From Litchfieldia salsa (GTDB lineage Bacteria; Bacillota; Bacilli; Bacillales; Bacillaceae_L): a stretch of 49,458 nucleotides of DNA. This document shows, piece by piece, positions 1 through 7,980 of this stretch (within the stretch, counting starts at the first letter, position 1; the number at the start of each line of letters is the position of its first letter). A program made the translations under genes and the position numbers. The notes under the pieces are model-generated. The model worked only from the letters and a program-made list of their open reading frames with translations, had not been told where the DNA came from and did not search any database. Location: contig NZ_FNJU01000005.1 of assembly GCF_900104555.1 (NCBI RefSeq), positions 1 through 49,458 on the forward strand, given 5' to 3'.

Positions 1-50
1 TAGTGATTTGACTTATGACCCCGAGGGGCTAGGCGCTGGAGCTAGACACC
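1..50 (+). repeat. Family-1 hairpin repeat, 3' part, cut by window edge
   Basis: The first 50 bases match the 3' half of the element seen complete at 7791-7906 (the shared block includes GACTTATGACCCCGAGGGG and CTAGGCGCTGGAGCTAGACAC). The 5' half would lie outside the window. It stands in the same orientation as every other copy here, so the reverse-strand radical SAM gene ends against its 3' side. Confidence 0.85.
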
Positions 51-96
51 TAAACTAAGTATAGACCTTAATACTTTTTCCCTAACCTTTTTTTCT

Positions 97-1215
97 TTAC
101 GCCTTACTTTTATGTCTTAGTGATTCGGGTACATACACACAATATGGTTCACTTTCCATATAGTCCCCTGTCATCGCATAGGCACGGGAGCGTGAACCTC
201 CACACACATAACGATACTCACATACTCCACACTTCCCTTTATATAAATCAGGATTTCTTAACTCCTGGAAGATTGGTGAATTCCGATAGATCTCTGGCAA
301 AGGAGTTTCACGGACATTCCCTGCTTTAATTGGTAAGAGACCACTTGGGAATACATCACCAATATGAGATATAAAAACAAAGCCATTACCATCGTTTACA
401 CCTTTTGGTGCTCTGCCAAGTCCATCAAATGATCCTGTTTTGCCTTCCATAAGCGCATCTCTATATTGCACTTTTGTTTTTTCAACTGTTGTCTCTTTCA
501 TTTTCGACTGTATTACCACTCTACGGTAATGTTGTGCAGCGGTTGTTTTTATATCAAACTTGACTTTCTTACTTAGCTGATAAAGCCACCTGAAAACTTG
601 TTCATGTTGAACAGGCGAAATCATATCCTGTTTTTTCCCACGTCCAGTTGGTACTAGGAAAAACACACTCCAGAGCACACATTCAAGCTCTTCAACAAGC
701 TTAGCCATCTCTTCAAGCACATCAATATTGTAAGTTGAAATAACCGTATTTATTTGGATTGGAATTTCCAGTTCATGTAAATACTTTATCGCATTCATTG
801 TTAAGTCAAACGAACCACTTGTCCCTCTGAAATGGTCATGGATTTCGGCAGTTGGTCCATCCAAACTAAATGCCCATCTTGAAAGACCAACTTCTTTTGC
901 TTTTTCGATCGCTTCTTTTGTCACATTTGGTGTAGCACTTGGTGTCATTGAGACTCTGACACCTTTCTTTATTGCGTATCCTGCAATCTCATACACATCC
1001 GGTCTCATCAATGGATCCCCACCCGTAAATACAAGCATTGGATTATTCATTGAATAAATATCATCTATTAATTGTTTACCTTCTTCAATTGTTAATTCGC
1101 GTGGATCGCGGAGATATTGTGCTTCTGCACGACAATGTAAACATTTCAACTCACAAGCTCTGGTGAGCTCCCAAATGACTATAAATGGATCATGATTAAA
1201 ATCTCTATCAAACAC
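97..1215 (-). CDS. Radical SAM/SPASM-type protein (AhbD/NirJ-like group)
   Basis: A 372-residue radical SAM enzyme. The CxxxCxxC cluster motif is at residues 21-28 (CELKCLHC), followed by a GGDP motif, the usual SAM-contacting segment. The C-terminus carries a SPASM-like second cysteine set (CGVCEYRYVCGGSRSR, with a later Cys in EPYC), as in haem-related AhbC/AhbD/NirJ proteins; one position that is Cys in many relatives (CGGC) is Ser. The substrate cannot be read from the sequence. The reading frame is open upstream to 1260, but a strong AGGAGG at 1225-1230 lies 9 bases before a GTG at 1215, so I place the start there. The gene follows mobA on the same strand with an 84-base gap, so the two may be cotranscribed. 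Confidence 0.85.
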   Translation of the reverse strand: MFDRDFNHDPFIVIWELTRACELKCLHCRAEAQYLRDPRELTIEEGKQLIDDIYSMNNPMLVFTGGDPLMRPDVYEIAGYAIKKGVRVSMTPSATPNVTKEAIEKAKEVGLSRWAFSLDGPTAEIHDHFRGTSGSFDLTMNAIKYLHELEIPIQINTVISTYNIDVLEEMAKLVEELECVLWSVFFLVPTGRGKKQDMISPVQHEQVFRWLYQLSKKVKFDIKTTAAQHYRRVVIQSKMKETTVEKTKVQYRDALMEGKTGSFDGLGRAPKGVNDGNGFVFISHIGDVFPSGLLPIKAGNVRETPLPEIYRNSPIFQELRNPDLYKGKCGVCEYRYVCGGSRSRAYAMTGDYMESEPYCVYVPESLRHKSKA

Positions 1216-1299
1216 GAGGAACAACCTCCTTTGCCTTAATAGAGATATTGTAGCATTCACATTTCAATCGGTATGTTAAACAAATCACACAGATTCAGC

Positions 1300-1902
1300 T
1301 CAAGAGAGATTTTCTAAGTCAGTGAAGAAATTAATATTTTTAAAATGTTCTTCAGAACATCCTAAAACATCCTCTTTCAAGTATAAAACATTGCATTCTT
1401 CTAATAATGCAGTCATCTTTAGTACGTTCTGATCAAGCAATTTCTTGATACTCATTTCAGTATGTGCTGAATAAACGCCAATTAATGGTTGAAGTCGATT
1501 CTTTATCACTGGTATCACTGCATCTAAATCGTCATCTCGATGATTAAGTAACGTTTTGATAATACTCTGTTCCATTTTTGGTGTATCACATGGTAATACT
1601 ACATACCAATCACCACACATTTCTTTCATTCCAGAATAGATGCCAGCAAGTGGCCCCAAACCTCTATATATCGGTATATCCTCAATGACTTTTACATCTA
1701 CCATGTCTTCAATACGACTTTTCAATCTAGGATGACTGATAATGACTACTTCATCACAACACTCCGTTAAAATTTGAAATGAATGCTGAAATAAGTAATT
1801 ATTGTTAAAGCGAGCAAACGCTTTTTCCCCTCCATAACGCCTTGATTCTCCACCTACTAACAAGATACCAATGGTCTTTCTATATTTATTCATGCTCACC
1901 AT
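1300..1902 (-). CDS. mobA: Molybdenum cofactor guanylyltransferase (MobA family)
   Basis: About 200 residues, normal for MobA. These enzymes join GMP to molybdopterin using GTP. The nucleotide-binding signature LVGGESRRYGGEK is at residues 15-27, corresponding to the family LAGGxSxRMGxDK; the Arg-Tyr in place of Arg-Met is a mild variation. A metal-binding Asp is expected in VVLPCDTP near residue 100. The start is not certain: a second ATG three codons in (1893) is possible, because the nearest purine-rich stretch (GAGG) is only four bases before the first ATG. No other molybdopterin gene is nearby; the downstream neighbour is a radical SAM protein. Confidence 0.85.
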   Translation of the reverse strand: MVSMNKYRKTIGILLVGGESRRYGGEKAFARFNNNYLFQHSFQILTECCDEVVIISHPRLKSRIEDMVDVKVIEDIPIYRGLGPLAGIYSGMKEMCGDWYVVLPCDTPKMEQSIIKTLLNHRDDDLDAVIPVIKNRLQPLIGVYSAHTEMSIKKLLDQNVLKMTALLEECNVLYLKEDVLGCSEEHFKNINFFTDLENLS

Positions 1903-1960
1903 CCATCCTCAGGTTTTGTCTAATAAAGTGTCTGCTTTCGAATAATTGTTGCTTTAAATC

Positions 1961-2080
1961 CGCAGGCTGAATACACTCCGCGTCCTGCGGGTGACCCGTG
2001 AGCCTCCTCGTCGCAATTGCTCCTGTGGGGTCTCACTTTGGCCACTGATCCCGCTGGAGTCTACGTGTATTCAGCCTGCT
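1961..2080 (-). repeat. Family-2 GC-rich inverted repeat element
   Basis: Read on the minus strand this 120-bp block starts with GGCTGAATACACGTAGACTCC and ends with GGAGTGTATTCAGCC, giving terminal inverted repeats. It contains GAGACCCC and GAGGAGGCTCAC. A second, diverged copy lies at 30215-30331 on the plus strand. It fills most of the gap between yitW and mobA. No open reading frame is present, which suits a non-coding intergenic repeat of the kind common in Bacillaceae. Confidence 0.7.
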
Positions 2081-2103
2081 AGAAACTAGCATTCCAAACC
2101 AAT

Positions 2104-2138
2104 AAAAAAGAAGGTTATCATCTTGACAACCCTCCTTT
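2104..2138 (-). terminator. Rho-independent terminator of yitW
   Basis: On the minus strand, just after the yitW stop, GGTTGTC and GATAACC pair around a short loop (extended by AAGGAG...CTTCTTT), followed by TTCTTTTTTATT. Confidence 0.75.
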
Positions 2139-2145
2139 AACAAGC

Positions 2146-2457
2146 TTAGTCTCTTACACCTAATGCAATCTTTGCATATCTAGACATTTTATCCTTTGAC
2201 CATGGTGGATTCCAAACAATATTGACATCTACCTCTTTAATCTCTGGTAGATCTGCTAACACAGCCTTAACATTTTCAGCAATCGTACCTGCCAATGGAC
2301 ATCCCATAGATGTTAACGTCATTGTTACTGTAAGAATTCCTTCATCATCCAACTCTACACCATAAACTAATCCTAAATTAACAATGTCTACGCCAAGTTC
2401 TGGGTCATTAACTGTTTCTAATGCGCCCATAATATTTTCTTCTAATGCCTTATCCAA
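2146..2457 (-). CDS. yitW: MIP18/DUF59-family iron-sulfur assembly factor (YitW-like)
   Basis: A 103-residue protein of the DUF59 (PaaD/SufT/MIP18) family, which helps mature Fe-S proteins. It has the family NDPELGVDIVNLGLVY block near residues 17-32 and the conserved cysteine in TSMGCPLAG (C53), thought to handle the cluster. The C-terminal WNPPWSKDKMS is also typical. An AAGGAGGG ribosome site precedes the ATG. It lies behind the esterase gene on the same strand (78-base gap), the yitV-yitW order of B. subtilis. The partner protein it serves cannot be told from sequence. Confidence 0.88.
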   Translation of the reverse strand: MDKALEENIMGALETVNDPELGVDIVNLGLVYGVELDDEGILTVTMTLTSMGCPLAGTIAENVKAVLADLPEIKEVDVNIVWNPPWSKDKMSRYAKIALGVRD

Positions 2458-2535
2458 GTTTAGCCCTCCTTTTTGTTACATTCTATTTTAAGTATAACGA
2501 AAATAACTGAATAACCAAAGTAATACGGGTCACAA

Positions 2536-3303
2536 TTATAGGTGTGTCTTGAACCATTCTACCGTTTCAAGCAATGCTTCCCTTGATACTTTATGACCAA
2601 CTTTTGGATCTTCAATAAATTTGAGTTGATCTTCTTTACCTTCATAGTATGGTAAAATTCTTTTATAAAAATCAAACGTATATTGATATGGAACAACTTC
2701 ATCTTGTTTCCCGTGCCAAAACAAAATAGGACGACCTTTTAGTAACTCTGGTTGTTTACCTAAATCAAATTCTGCAAGTTCCGCTATTTGCCTTTCTAAT
2801 TGTTGATCACTAACCGGGAGTGTATGCCCTTGCTGTTTAATCCCAGCAATTAACCCACGACAAAAACCCTCATAATGTGGGCTTCCCATTAAACTAACTG
2901 CAGTATTAACCCACTCATACTGAGTCAGTGCCCCAAACATTGTAATAGCACCCATAGATGTCCCCGCTAACCCAATACGATTAACATCTACTAAATCTTG
3001 AGCTACAAGCTCTTCTTTCATAAATGACAATTCTTTAATATTTTGAAGTACGATATCCCAAAATTTAAAGGTCAATTCTTTTCCCTGTCCTTCTAATGCA
3101 CGTTCACCATGATAGAGTGAATCAGGGAGGATTACTCTATACCCCTCTTCTGCCAAAAGATAAGCAAAATGCAGGTTATGCTCCTTCGCGCTTGTAAAAC
3201 CATGTATAAAAAAAATAAGTGGTAATTTTTGTTGTTGTAAATGTTCCTTTACTATATGTAAAGTGGGTATTTGTGCAATTGTTTTATTTTCAATAATAAC
3301 CAT
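2536..3303 (-). CDS. yitV: Alpha/beta-hydrolase esterase (YitV-like)
   Basis: A 255-residue cytosolic alpha/beta hydrolase. The oxyanion-region HGFTS is at residues 34-38, the nucleophile elbow GTSMG at 114-118 (Ser116), an acid Asp201 in HGKQDEVVP and the final His237 in GHKVS, so the catalytic triad looks complete. The segment DSLYHGER (61-68) is typical of YitV-type carboxylesterases. The natural substrate is not known. It is divergent from the HAD phosphatase gene at 3465 and probably cotranscribed with yitW. Confidence 0.87.
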   Translation of the reverse strand: MVIIENKTIAQIPTLHIVKEHLQQQKLPLIFFIHGFTSAKEHNLHFAYLLAEEGYRVILPDSLYHGERALEGQGKELTFKFWDIVLQNIKELSFMKEELVAQDLVDVNRIGLAGTSMGAITMFGALTQYEWVNTAVSLMGSPHYEGFCRGLIAGIKQQGHTLPVSDQQLERQIAELAEFDLGKQPELLKGRPILFWHGKQDEVVPYQYTFDFYKRILPYYEGKEDQLKFIEDPKVGHKVSREALLETVEWFKTHL

Positions 3304-3464
3304 CTGACTTTGCCCCTTTAGGAAATACTTCTAAGTGTAAAACATATACATAGTTTATCATGGACAAAATAAAGATGGAAAAAATATGCATTAAAACATT
3401 TGACGTTTGCCATCGTTATTGCTTAAGTTAGTATTACCAATACATTCTTAAAGGAGCTTCTCCT

Positions 3465-4289
3465 ATGCCTAAAAAACAACATTTAATTGCGTTAGACCTT
3501 GATGGAACATTATTAAGTGACAATAAAACCATTTCTGACCGTTCAAAAGCAACGATTAGCAAAGCTCGTGAAGAGGGTCATATTGTCATTATTTCAACCG
3601 GTAGACCTTATCGCTCCAGTGCAATGTATTATAAAGAACTTGGCCTGAATACACCGATTGTGAACTTCAATGGAGCTTATATCCATCACCCATTGAATAA
3701 TAAATGGGGGGTTTATCACGAACCATTAGAACTTCAAACAGTTAAAGAAATCGTTGAAGCGAGTGAGGCCTTTGAAGCACATAATATTTTAGCCGAGGTC
3801 ATTGATGATGTGTATTTCCACTACCATGATGAGAAGCTTTTAGACATTTTTAGTCTGGGAGATCCAACCACTCAAACTGGTGATTTGCGCCAAATTCTTC
3901 ATCATGATCCAACAGCATTATTAATTCATCCTAAAGAAGACAATGTTGAACATATTCGCAAGCATTTATCTGATGTCCATGCAGAGGTCATCGACCATCG
4001 GAAATGGGGTGCCCCCTGGCATGTGATAGAAATTGTGAAAGCTGGGATGAATAAAGCCGTCGGACTAAAACGAATTGCTGAGGATTTTGGTATTCCTAAA
4101 GAGCGAATTATTGCTTTTGGTGATGAAGATAATGATTTTGAGATGATTGAGTTTGCTGGCCACGGGATTGCTATGGGAAATGGGATTGAACAATTGAAAA
4201 ACATAGCGAACGATACTACTCTAACTAATGAAGAAGACGGTATAGCTATATACTTAGAAGATTTTCTAAATCTTTCATTAACTAAATAG
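3465..4289 (+). CDS. yitU: Cof-type HAD phosphatase (YitU-like)
   Basis: A 274-residue haloacid dehalogenase hydrolase of the Cof/IIB type. Motif I DLDGTLL gives the nucleophile Asp11 and acid Asp13; motif II is ISTGRP near residues 45-50; motif IV is GDEDND near residue 220, chelating Mg2+. The large cap between motifs II and III matches the type IIB subclass, which acts on small sugar phosphates or similar metabolites such as flavin precursors. The ATG follows AAAGGAG. It is divergent from yitV, as in the B. subtilis yitU-yitV arrangement, and is followed by two small genes. Confidence 0.88.
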   Translation: MPKKQHLIALDLDGTLLSDNKTISDRSKATISKAREEGHIVIISTGRPYRSSAMYYKELGLNTPIVNFNGAYIHHPLNNKWGVYHEPLELQTVKEIVEASEAFEAHNILAEVIDDVYFHYHDEKLLDIFSLGDPTTQTGDLRQILHHDPTALLIHPKEDNVEHIRKHLSDVHAEVIDHRKWGAPWHVIEIVKAGMNKAVGLKRIAEDFGIPKERIIAFGDEDNDFEMIEFAGHGIAMGNGIEQLKNIANDTTLTNEEDGIAIYLEDFLNLSLTK

Positions 4290-4392
4290 CACCAAGGATT
4301 CCCTTTCATAAAAAGCGGAAAAAGACACAAAATAATATCGACGCTTAAACAAAAAGCGTTGCTGTTCTTAGCTTAAAAAGGGGGAATTACGA

Positions 4393-4545
4393 ATGGGTAA
4401 GAGTAATAAATCGAAGCGATTTGTTAAAGATGGCGTGGATTCTCTTCAAAAGTATTCAGAGCGTTTCCCTTATCATTCGACACTAGCAGAAGCTGAAGAA
4501 AAGAAAAAACAAAACGTAGAAACTTCCTCATATGGAGGGATATAA
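4393..4545 (+). CDS. Small hydrophilic protein, 50 residues, unknown
   Basis: A 50-codon frame begins with ATG at 4393, 8 bases after GGGGG, and ends with TAA two bases before the next gene's ATG. The product is charged and Lys-rich at the start (GKSNKSKRFVKDG) and ends in SSYGGI. Tight coupling with the DUF3813 gene and a good ribosome site support it as a real gene. I do not recognise a family. There is no signal peptide or membrane segment. Confidence 0.65.
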   Translation: MGKSNKSKRFVKDGVDSLQKYSERFPYHSTLAEAEEKKKQNVETSSYGGI

Positions 4546-4547
4546 AA

Positions 4548-4745
4548 ATGGCTAATCCATTATTTCAACAAGCTCGTGAGACGGTTGCAATTGCAGAAAA
4601 AGCACAAGCTGGTCAGGTGGACTTATGTCCTATTGAAGCAATGAATGTTGCCAAAAATGCGTTATCTTCAGCGTTTGCGAATTCTACCACTGCTGAGAAA
4701 GAACAGCTGCATGACCTTCAAGATCGATTAGATCAATTACAATAA
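4548..4745 (+). CDS. DUF3813-family small protein (YizC-like)
   Basis: A 65-residue, Ala-rich, predicted mostly helical protein starting MANPLFQQARETVA. It resembles the small DUF3813 proteins coded beside yitU in Bacillus (remembered as YizC). It carries one cysteine (DLCPIEA). GGAGGG lies 8 bases before the ATG, overlapping the end of the preceding 50-residue gene, so the two are translationally close. The function of the family is unknown. A strong hairpin terminator follows. Confidence 0.7.
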   Translation: MANPLFQQARETVAIAEKAQAGQVDLCPIEAMNVAKNALSSAFANSTTAEKEQLHDLQDRLDQLQ

Positions 4746-4754
4746 TCAAATGTG

Positions 4755-4778
4755 GGCTGTCCTATTTTTAGGACAGCC
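4755..4778. terminator. Bidirectional hairpin between convergent genes
   Basis: GGCTGTCCTA and TAGGACAGCC form a perfect 10-bp stem with a 4-base loop, between the DUF3813 gene and the convergent lipoprotein gene. T-richness after the stem is modest on both strands. Confidence 0.75.
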
Positions 4779-4788
4779 TTATCAATTC

Positions 4789-5658
4789 TTATTGAAACTG
4801 CTCTAATTTAGCGTGATAAGTATTAACAATCGAACCATCATTAGCACTTCTTTCAAATAATTGAAGAGTTAAAGTACCATTTGAAGGAAGTTTCTCAAGC
4901 GGAATTGTTAGGTTTATTTCAAAAGCGGACCAATTTGGAGCTCCTTCTTTTGTTAAAAATGGAGTTTCTTGTATCACATACTCATGACCATCTTCTACAG
5001 AATAGAAAAAGCTGCCTTCGAAGACTCTTGCTTCCCCTGTTACCTTATATTCACCATTACCACCCATTACTTGTATATTACGAAATGCCACATTTTCTTC
5101 AGGAACACTTACCTTAGTTTCAGCTTTAAGTGTATGTGCAACAGGTACTTTAACTCCATTTATTTGTGAAGCGATAATTTCAACAGTTGCAGTATATTCA
5201 CCACTTGGGACTCTTTCGCCTGTTTGTTTATAATCCCATACCTCTTGCCAAGAAACCTCTTCACCAGCTTTAATCTCAAGATCTTGAAGAGCCATGATGA
5301 ATGACTTATCAATTGAATATCGATAAACCTCCACGCCTTTAGTATCTTTTATATAAATTTCATACTTTTGTCCAGAAGTGAAGGTTAAATTAATATCCTC
5401 TTCACTTGTGTTTTTTACAGTAATTGTAAAAACCGCTTCTCCTGCACTAGCTTTTGATTCAATCGTTGCATCAAGATTGCTTAACAATGCATCAACATCT
5501 CCAGTCACTTCTTCAGCCGGGACTTCAGAAGGATTATCCTCAACCGTACTACCATTCACCGGGATTTCCTTTTGTGATTCCTCGGTTATGTTTTCACTCG
5601 TCCCACAACCAGCAAGAACTGTACCAAGCACCAACAGTAAAAGAAAGATTTTTTTCAT
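4789..5658 (-). CDS. Lipoprotein with BsuPI-like proteinase-inhibitor domain
   Basis: A 289-residue secreted lipoprotein. The N-terminus MKKIFLLLLVLGTVLAGC is a type II signal peptide with lipobox LAGC (Cys18). An acidic Ser/Glu/Pro-rich linker follows to about residue 55. Residues about 60-165 resemble the intracellular proteinase inhibitor BsuPI: an immunoglobulin-like strand pattern with NTSEEDINLTFTSGQKYEI, VYRYSIDKSF, and a PSGEYTATVEI ending. The C-terminal 100 residues form another beta-rich region without a clear family. In B. subtilis the cytosolic inhibitor gene ipi sits in this same place, between yitT and yitU. Here the domain is exported, so its target, if it inhibits a protease, must be outside the membrane. 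Function is inferred only. Confidence 0.8.
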   Translation of the reverse strand: MKKIFLLLLVLGTVLAGCGTSENITEESQKEIPVNGSTVEDNPSEVPAEEVTGDVDALLSNLDATIESKASAGEAVFTITVKNTSEEDINLTFTSGQKYEIYIKDTKGVEVYRYSIDKSFIMALQDLEIKAGEEVSWQEVWDYKQTGERVPSGEYTATVEIIASQINGVKVPVAHTLKAETKVSVPEENVAFRNIQVMGGNGEYKVTGEARVFEGSFFYSVEDGHEYVIQETPFLTKEGAPNWSAFEINLTIPLEKLPSNGTLTLQLFERSANDGSIVNTYHAKLEQFQ

Positions 5659-5703
5659 TATAATTGCCTCCTTTTTAACTTAGTCGTAACTTATGATAAA
5701 AGG

Positions 5704-6549
5704 TTACGTTTCTTTTCGAAAGAAACCAAAAATGCCTGTAGTCTGAACGATATTAGTAAATGCGTTCGGATCAACCGATTTAATTACTCGTTCTAAATCA
5801 AAAAGTTCATATCTTGTTACTACTATTATCATCAGGTTTTTCTCTTCATTTGTAAATGCCCCTTTTGCTGGAATTAGGGTAATTCCTCTTACCAATTTTT
5901 CATGTATTGCTTTTTTTAGTTCCTCAGCTTTCTTTGTAACAATCATGGCTGTCAACTTTTCATGACGTGTGTGAATGGCATCAATTACTCTTGTAGACAC
6001 ATAGATAAACACCAAAGTATATAAGGCTTTTTCCCAACCATACAAAAAACCAGCAGTCAGAATAATAAACGAATTCATAGTAAAGAAGTATGTACCAATT
6101 GGTTTATCCTTTTTTCTAGATAAAATCATAGCGACTATATCTAGCCCACCGGTTGAAGCTCCCCATTTTAAAGTGAATCCCACTCCAATTCCAATTATTA
6201 CTCCACCAAAAACAGCATTCAGAATAATATCGTCGGAAAGCTTATATATTGGGACTATTGAAAGAAATAATGTTGTCGCAGCTACGGAAAGAAAACTATA
6301 AATTGTGAACGATTTCCCTATTCTTTGCCAACCAATAAGAGCGACGGGAATATTTAACATTAATAGTAAAATACCAGTCGATAGATAAAATGGCGAGTAT
6401 ACCTCAAGCGTTCGCGAAATGAGCTGTGCCACACCGGTAAAACCACTTGAATATACATCTGCCGGGATTAAAAACATATTAAGAGCTATTGCATTAAGTA
6501 ATGCCCCTAAAATAACGACAATCGCTTTTTTAATCTGTAATGTAACCAT
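5704..6549 (-). CDS. yitT: YitT-family membrane protein (DUF161/DUF2179)
   Basis: A 281-residue membrane protein. Residues about 8-190 hold five to six hydrophobic segments with the family features NAIALNMFLIPADVYSSGFTG, GASTGGLDI (around 150) and STRVIDAI. The last 80 residues form the soluble DUF2179 domain (RGITLIPAKGAFTNEEKNLMI and the final FGFFRK). These proteins are widespread in Firmicutes; their substrate is unknown. AAGGGAGG precedes the ATG. Position between the BsuPI lipoprotein and a DegV gene agrees with yitT. Confidence 0.88.
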   Translation of the reverse strand: MVTLQIKKAIVVILGALLNAIALNMFLIPADVYSSGFTGVAQLISRTLEVYSPFYLSTGILLLMLNIPVALIGWQRIGKSFTIYSFLSVAATTLFLSIVPIYKLSDDIILNAVFGGVIIGIGVGFTLKWGASTGGLDIVAMILSRKKDKPIGTYFFTMNSFIILTAGFLYGWEKALYTLVFIYVSTRVIDAIHTRHEKLTAMIVTKKAEELKKAIHEKLVRGITLIPAKGAFTNEEKNLMIIVVTRYELFDLERVIKSVDPNAFTNIVQTTGIFGFFRKET

Positions 6550-6723
6550 TTATATCAGACCTCCCTTAGGATTCTTTATAGTTTGGACATTTCTTTTATT
6601 ATTTAGCCTTTTTCGTAATATTAATAGAGAAAGATTGTTTTTTTTCTTTAATCTAGCTACACTAAACAAAAGAGCCATTATTTTATAATCATTGTTAAGA
6701 AAATCTTGAAAGAAGGCGATGGA

Positions 6724-7584
6724 ATGAACGTTAAAATACTTGCAGATAGTGCTAGCGACTTGCCATTAGATTTTTTTAAAAATTCGAATGTAACCCTTTT
6801 CCCACTAGGTGTTCATTTAGATGGTCAAGACTTTCTTGATTTAGTTTCCATTAATCCAGGTGAAGTTTATGCAAAAATGAGAAATGGAGCGGCACCAAAG
6901 ACGACACAAGTGTCTCCCCATTTCTTTAAAGAGGAATTTCAAAAGTTAGCTAGCAACAAACAATCTGGTATTTATATTGCTTTTTCATCTGAGTTATCAG
7001 GAACTTATCAAACAGCTCTGATGATGAAGCAGGAGGTATTGGATGAATATCCAGATTTTGATTTAACCATTATCGATACAAAATGTGCATCTCTTGGATT
7101 AGGACTAGTTGTTCAGGCTGCTGCTGAATTAGCAACTAAAGGGGCTTCTAAAGAAGAAATCATAAACGTTGTTAAGGATAAGGCCACACATATGGAGCAC
7201 ATTTTTACTGTTGATGATTTAGAATATTTAGCAAGAGGTGGAAGAGTAACAAAAACCGCTGCCTTTGTTGGTAGTTTATTAAATATCAAACCGATTCTTA
7301 ATGTTGAGAATGGAAAACTAATACCACTCGAAAAAATTCGTGGGAAAAAGAAAGTCATAAAACGCATTTTAGACATTATTGAGGAACGCGGGACCAATTT
7401 GGAAGATCAAACCATTGCGATTAGTCATGGTGATGATTTTGAAACGGCGAACGAATACAAACGTCTTATTGAAGAAAAGTTTGGATGTAAGTCTGTGTTC
7501 ACAAATATGATCGGTGCATCTGTAGGTTCACATGCCGGTCCTGGTACAATTGCGATCTTCTTTTTAAATCAAAATCGATCCTAG
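6724..7584 (+). CDS. DegV-family fatty-acid-binding protein
   Basis: A 286-residue DegV/FakB-like protein. It opens with MNVKILADSASDLP, has the SELSGTYQTA segment that binds lipid head groups, LARGGRV, and the C-terminal GPGTIAIFF. Family members bind fatty acids and some (FakB) present them to a fatty acid kinase. An in-frame TTG lies 18 bases upstream at 6706, but AAGAAGG sits at the right distance before the ATG at 6724, so I use that start. B. subtilis yitS, of the same family, is next to yitT, matching this place. A second DegV gene is at 36551. Confidence 0.87.
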   Translation: MNVKILADSASDLPLDFFKNSNVTLFPLGVHLDGQDFLDLVSINPGEVYAKMRNGAAPKTTQVSPHFFKEEFQKLASNKQSGIYIAFSSELSGTYQTALMMKQEVLDEYPDFDLTIIDTKCASLGLGLVVQAAAELATKGASKEEIINVVKDKATHMEHIFTVDDLEYLARGGRVTKTAAFVGSLLNIKPILNVENGKLIPLEKIRGKKKVIKRILDIIEERGTNLEDQTIAISHGDDFETANEYKRLIEEKFGCKSVFTNMIGASVGSHAGPGTIAIFFLNQNRS

Positions 7585-7657
7585 AATACTACATACTTTA
7601 TACACCAGTGGAAATGCTAACATCGAAGTAGTTAGTAACTTTAAGGGAGTGTAATGT

Positions 7658-7789
7658 ATGTCTAAGACTAGTGATAATGATAAAAAAGCTAAAGATCATA
7701 ATGCGATGAATCATGAAAAAAATATGTTAGCCGAAAAAAATCGTGAAATGGGAAAGCATCAGTATTCTAAGAAAACAGATCATCTATAA
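7658..7789 (+). CDS. Small Lys/His-rich protein, DUF3941-like
   Basis: A 43-residue, strongly hydrophilic protein (MSKTSDNDKKAKDHN at the start, GKHQYSKKTDHL at the end). It fits my memory of the short DUF3941 family of Bacillus, which has the same ending. AAGGGAG lies 11 bases before the ATG; a nearer ATG at 7654 is out of frame and stops at once. The stop codon directly abuts a family-1 hairpin repeat. The function is unknown. Confidence 0.65.
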   Translation: MSKTSDNDKKAKDHNAMNHEKNMLAEKNREMGKHQYSKKTDHL

Positions 7790-7790
7790 G

Positions 7791-7906
7791 AAAAGCGCAA
7801 GCGCCTGTTCAGCCCCGACAGGCATAAGGCAAATCACGTAGGAAATCTTGTTTTCCGTAGTGATTTGACTTATGACCCCGAGGGGCTAGGCGCTGGAGCT
7901 AGACAC
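7791..7906 (+). repeat. Family-1 hairpin repeat, complete copy
   Basis: A complete 116-bp copy starting one base after the stop of the 43-residue gene. It folds as one long hairpin: AGCGCC/GGCGCT, AGCCCC/GGGGCT, CATAAG/CTTATG, AAATCAC/GTGATTT, GGAAA/TTTCC, with short internal loops. The following 30 bases (ACTAAAACTAAGT and on) are also similar in other copies. Confidence 0.9.
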
Positions 7907-7950
7907 TAAAACTAAGTATGAAACTTTTATGTTTTCTTGCAAAAAACAAA

Positions 7951-7975
7951 AGAGCAAACCGCAAAGGTTTGCTCT
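7951..7975. terminator. Bidirectional terminator downstream of cvfB
   Basis: AGAGCAAACC and GGTTTGCTCT pair around a 5-base loop. On the minus strand the stem is followed by TTTGTTTTTT, on the plus strand by TTTCT. It lies 6 bases past the cvfB stop. Confidence 0.85.
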
Positions 7976-7980
7976 TTTCT

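Noticed and set aside
1960-2085. Transposase remnant or insertion sequence
   Set aside because: No coding potential; the sequence is a palindromic repeat shared with 30215-30331.
3926-4330. 134-codon reverse frame inside yitU
   Set aside because: It lies wholly opposite the strongly supported HAD gene, has low-complexity Ser/Ile content and no family features.
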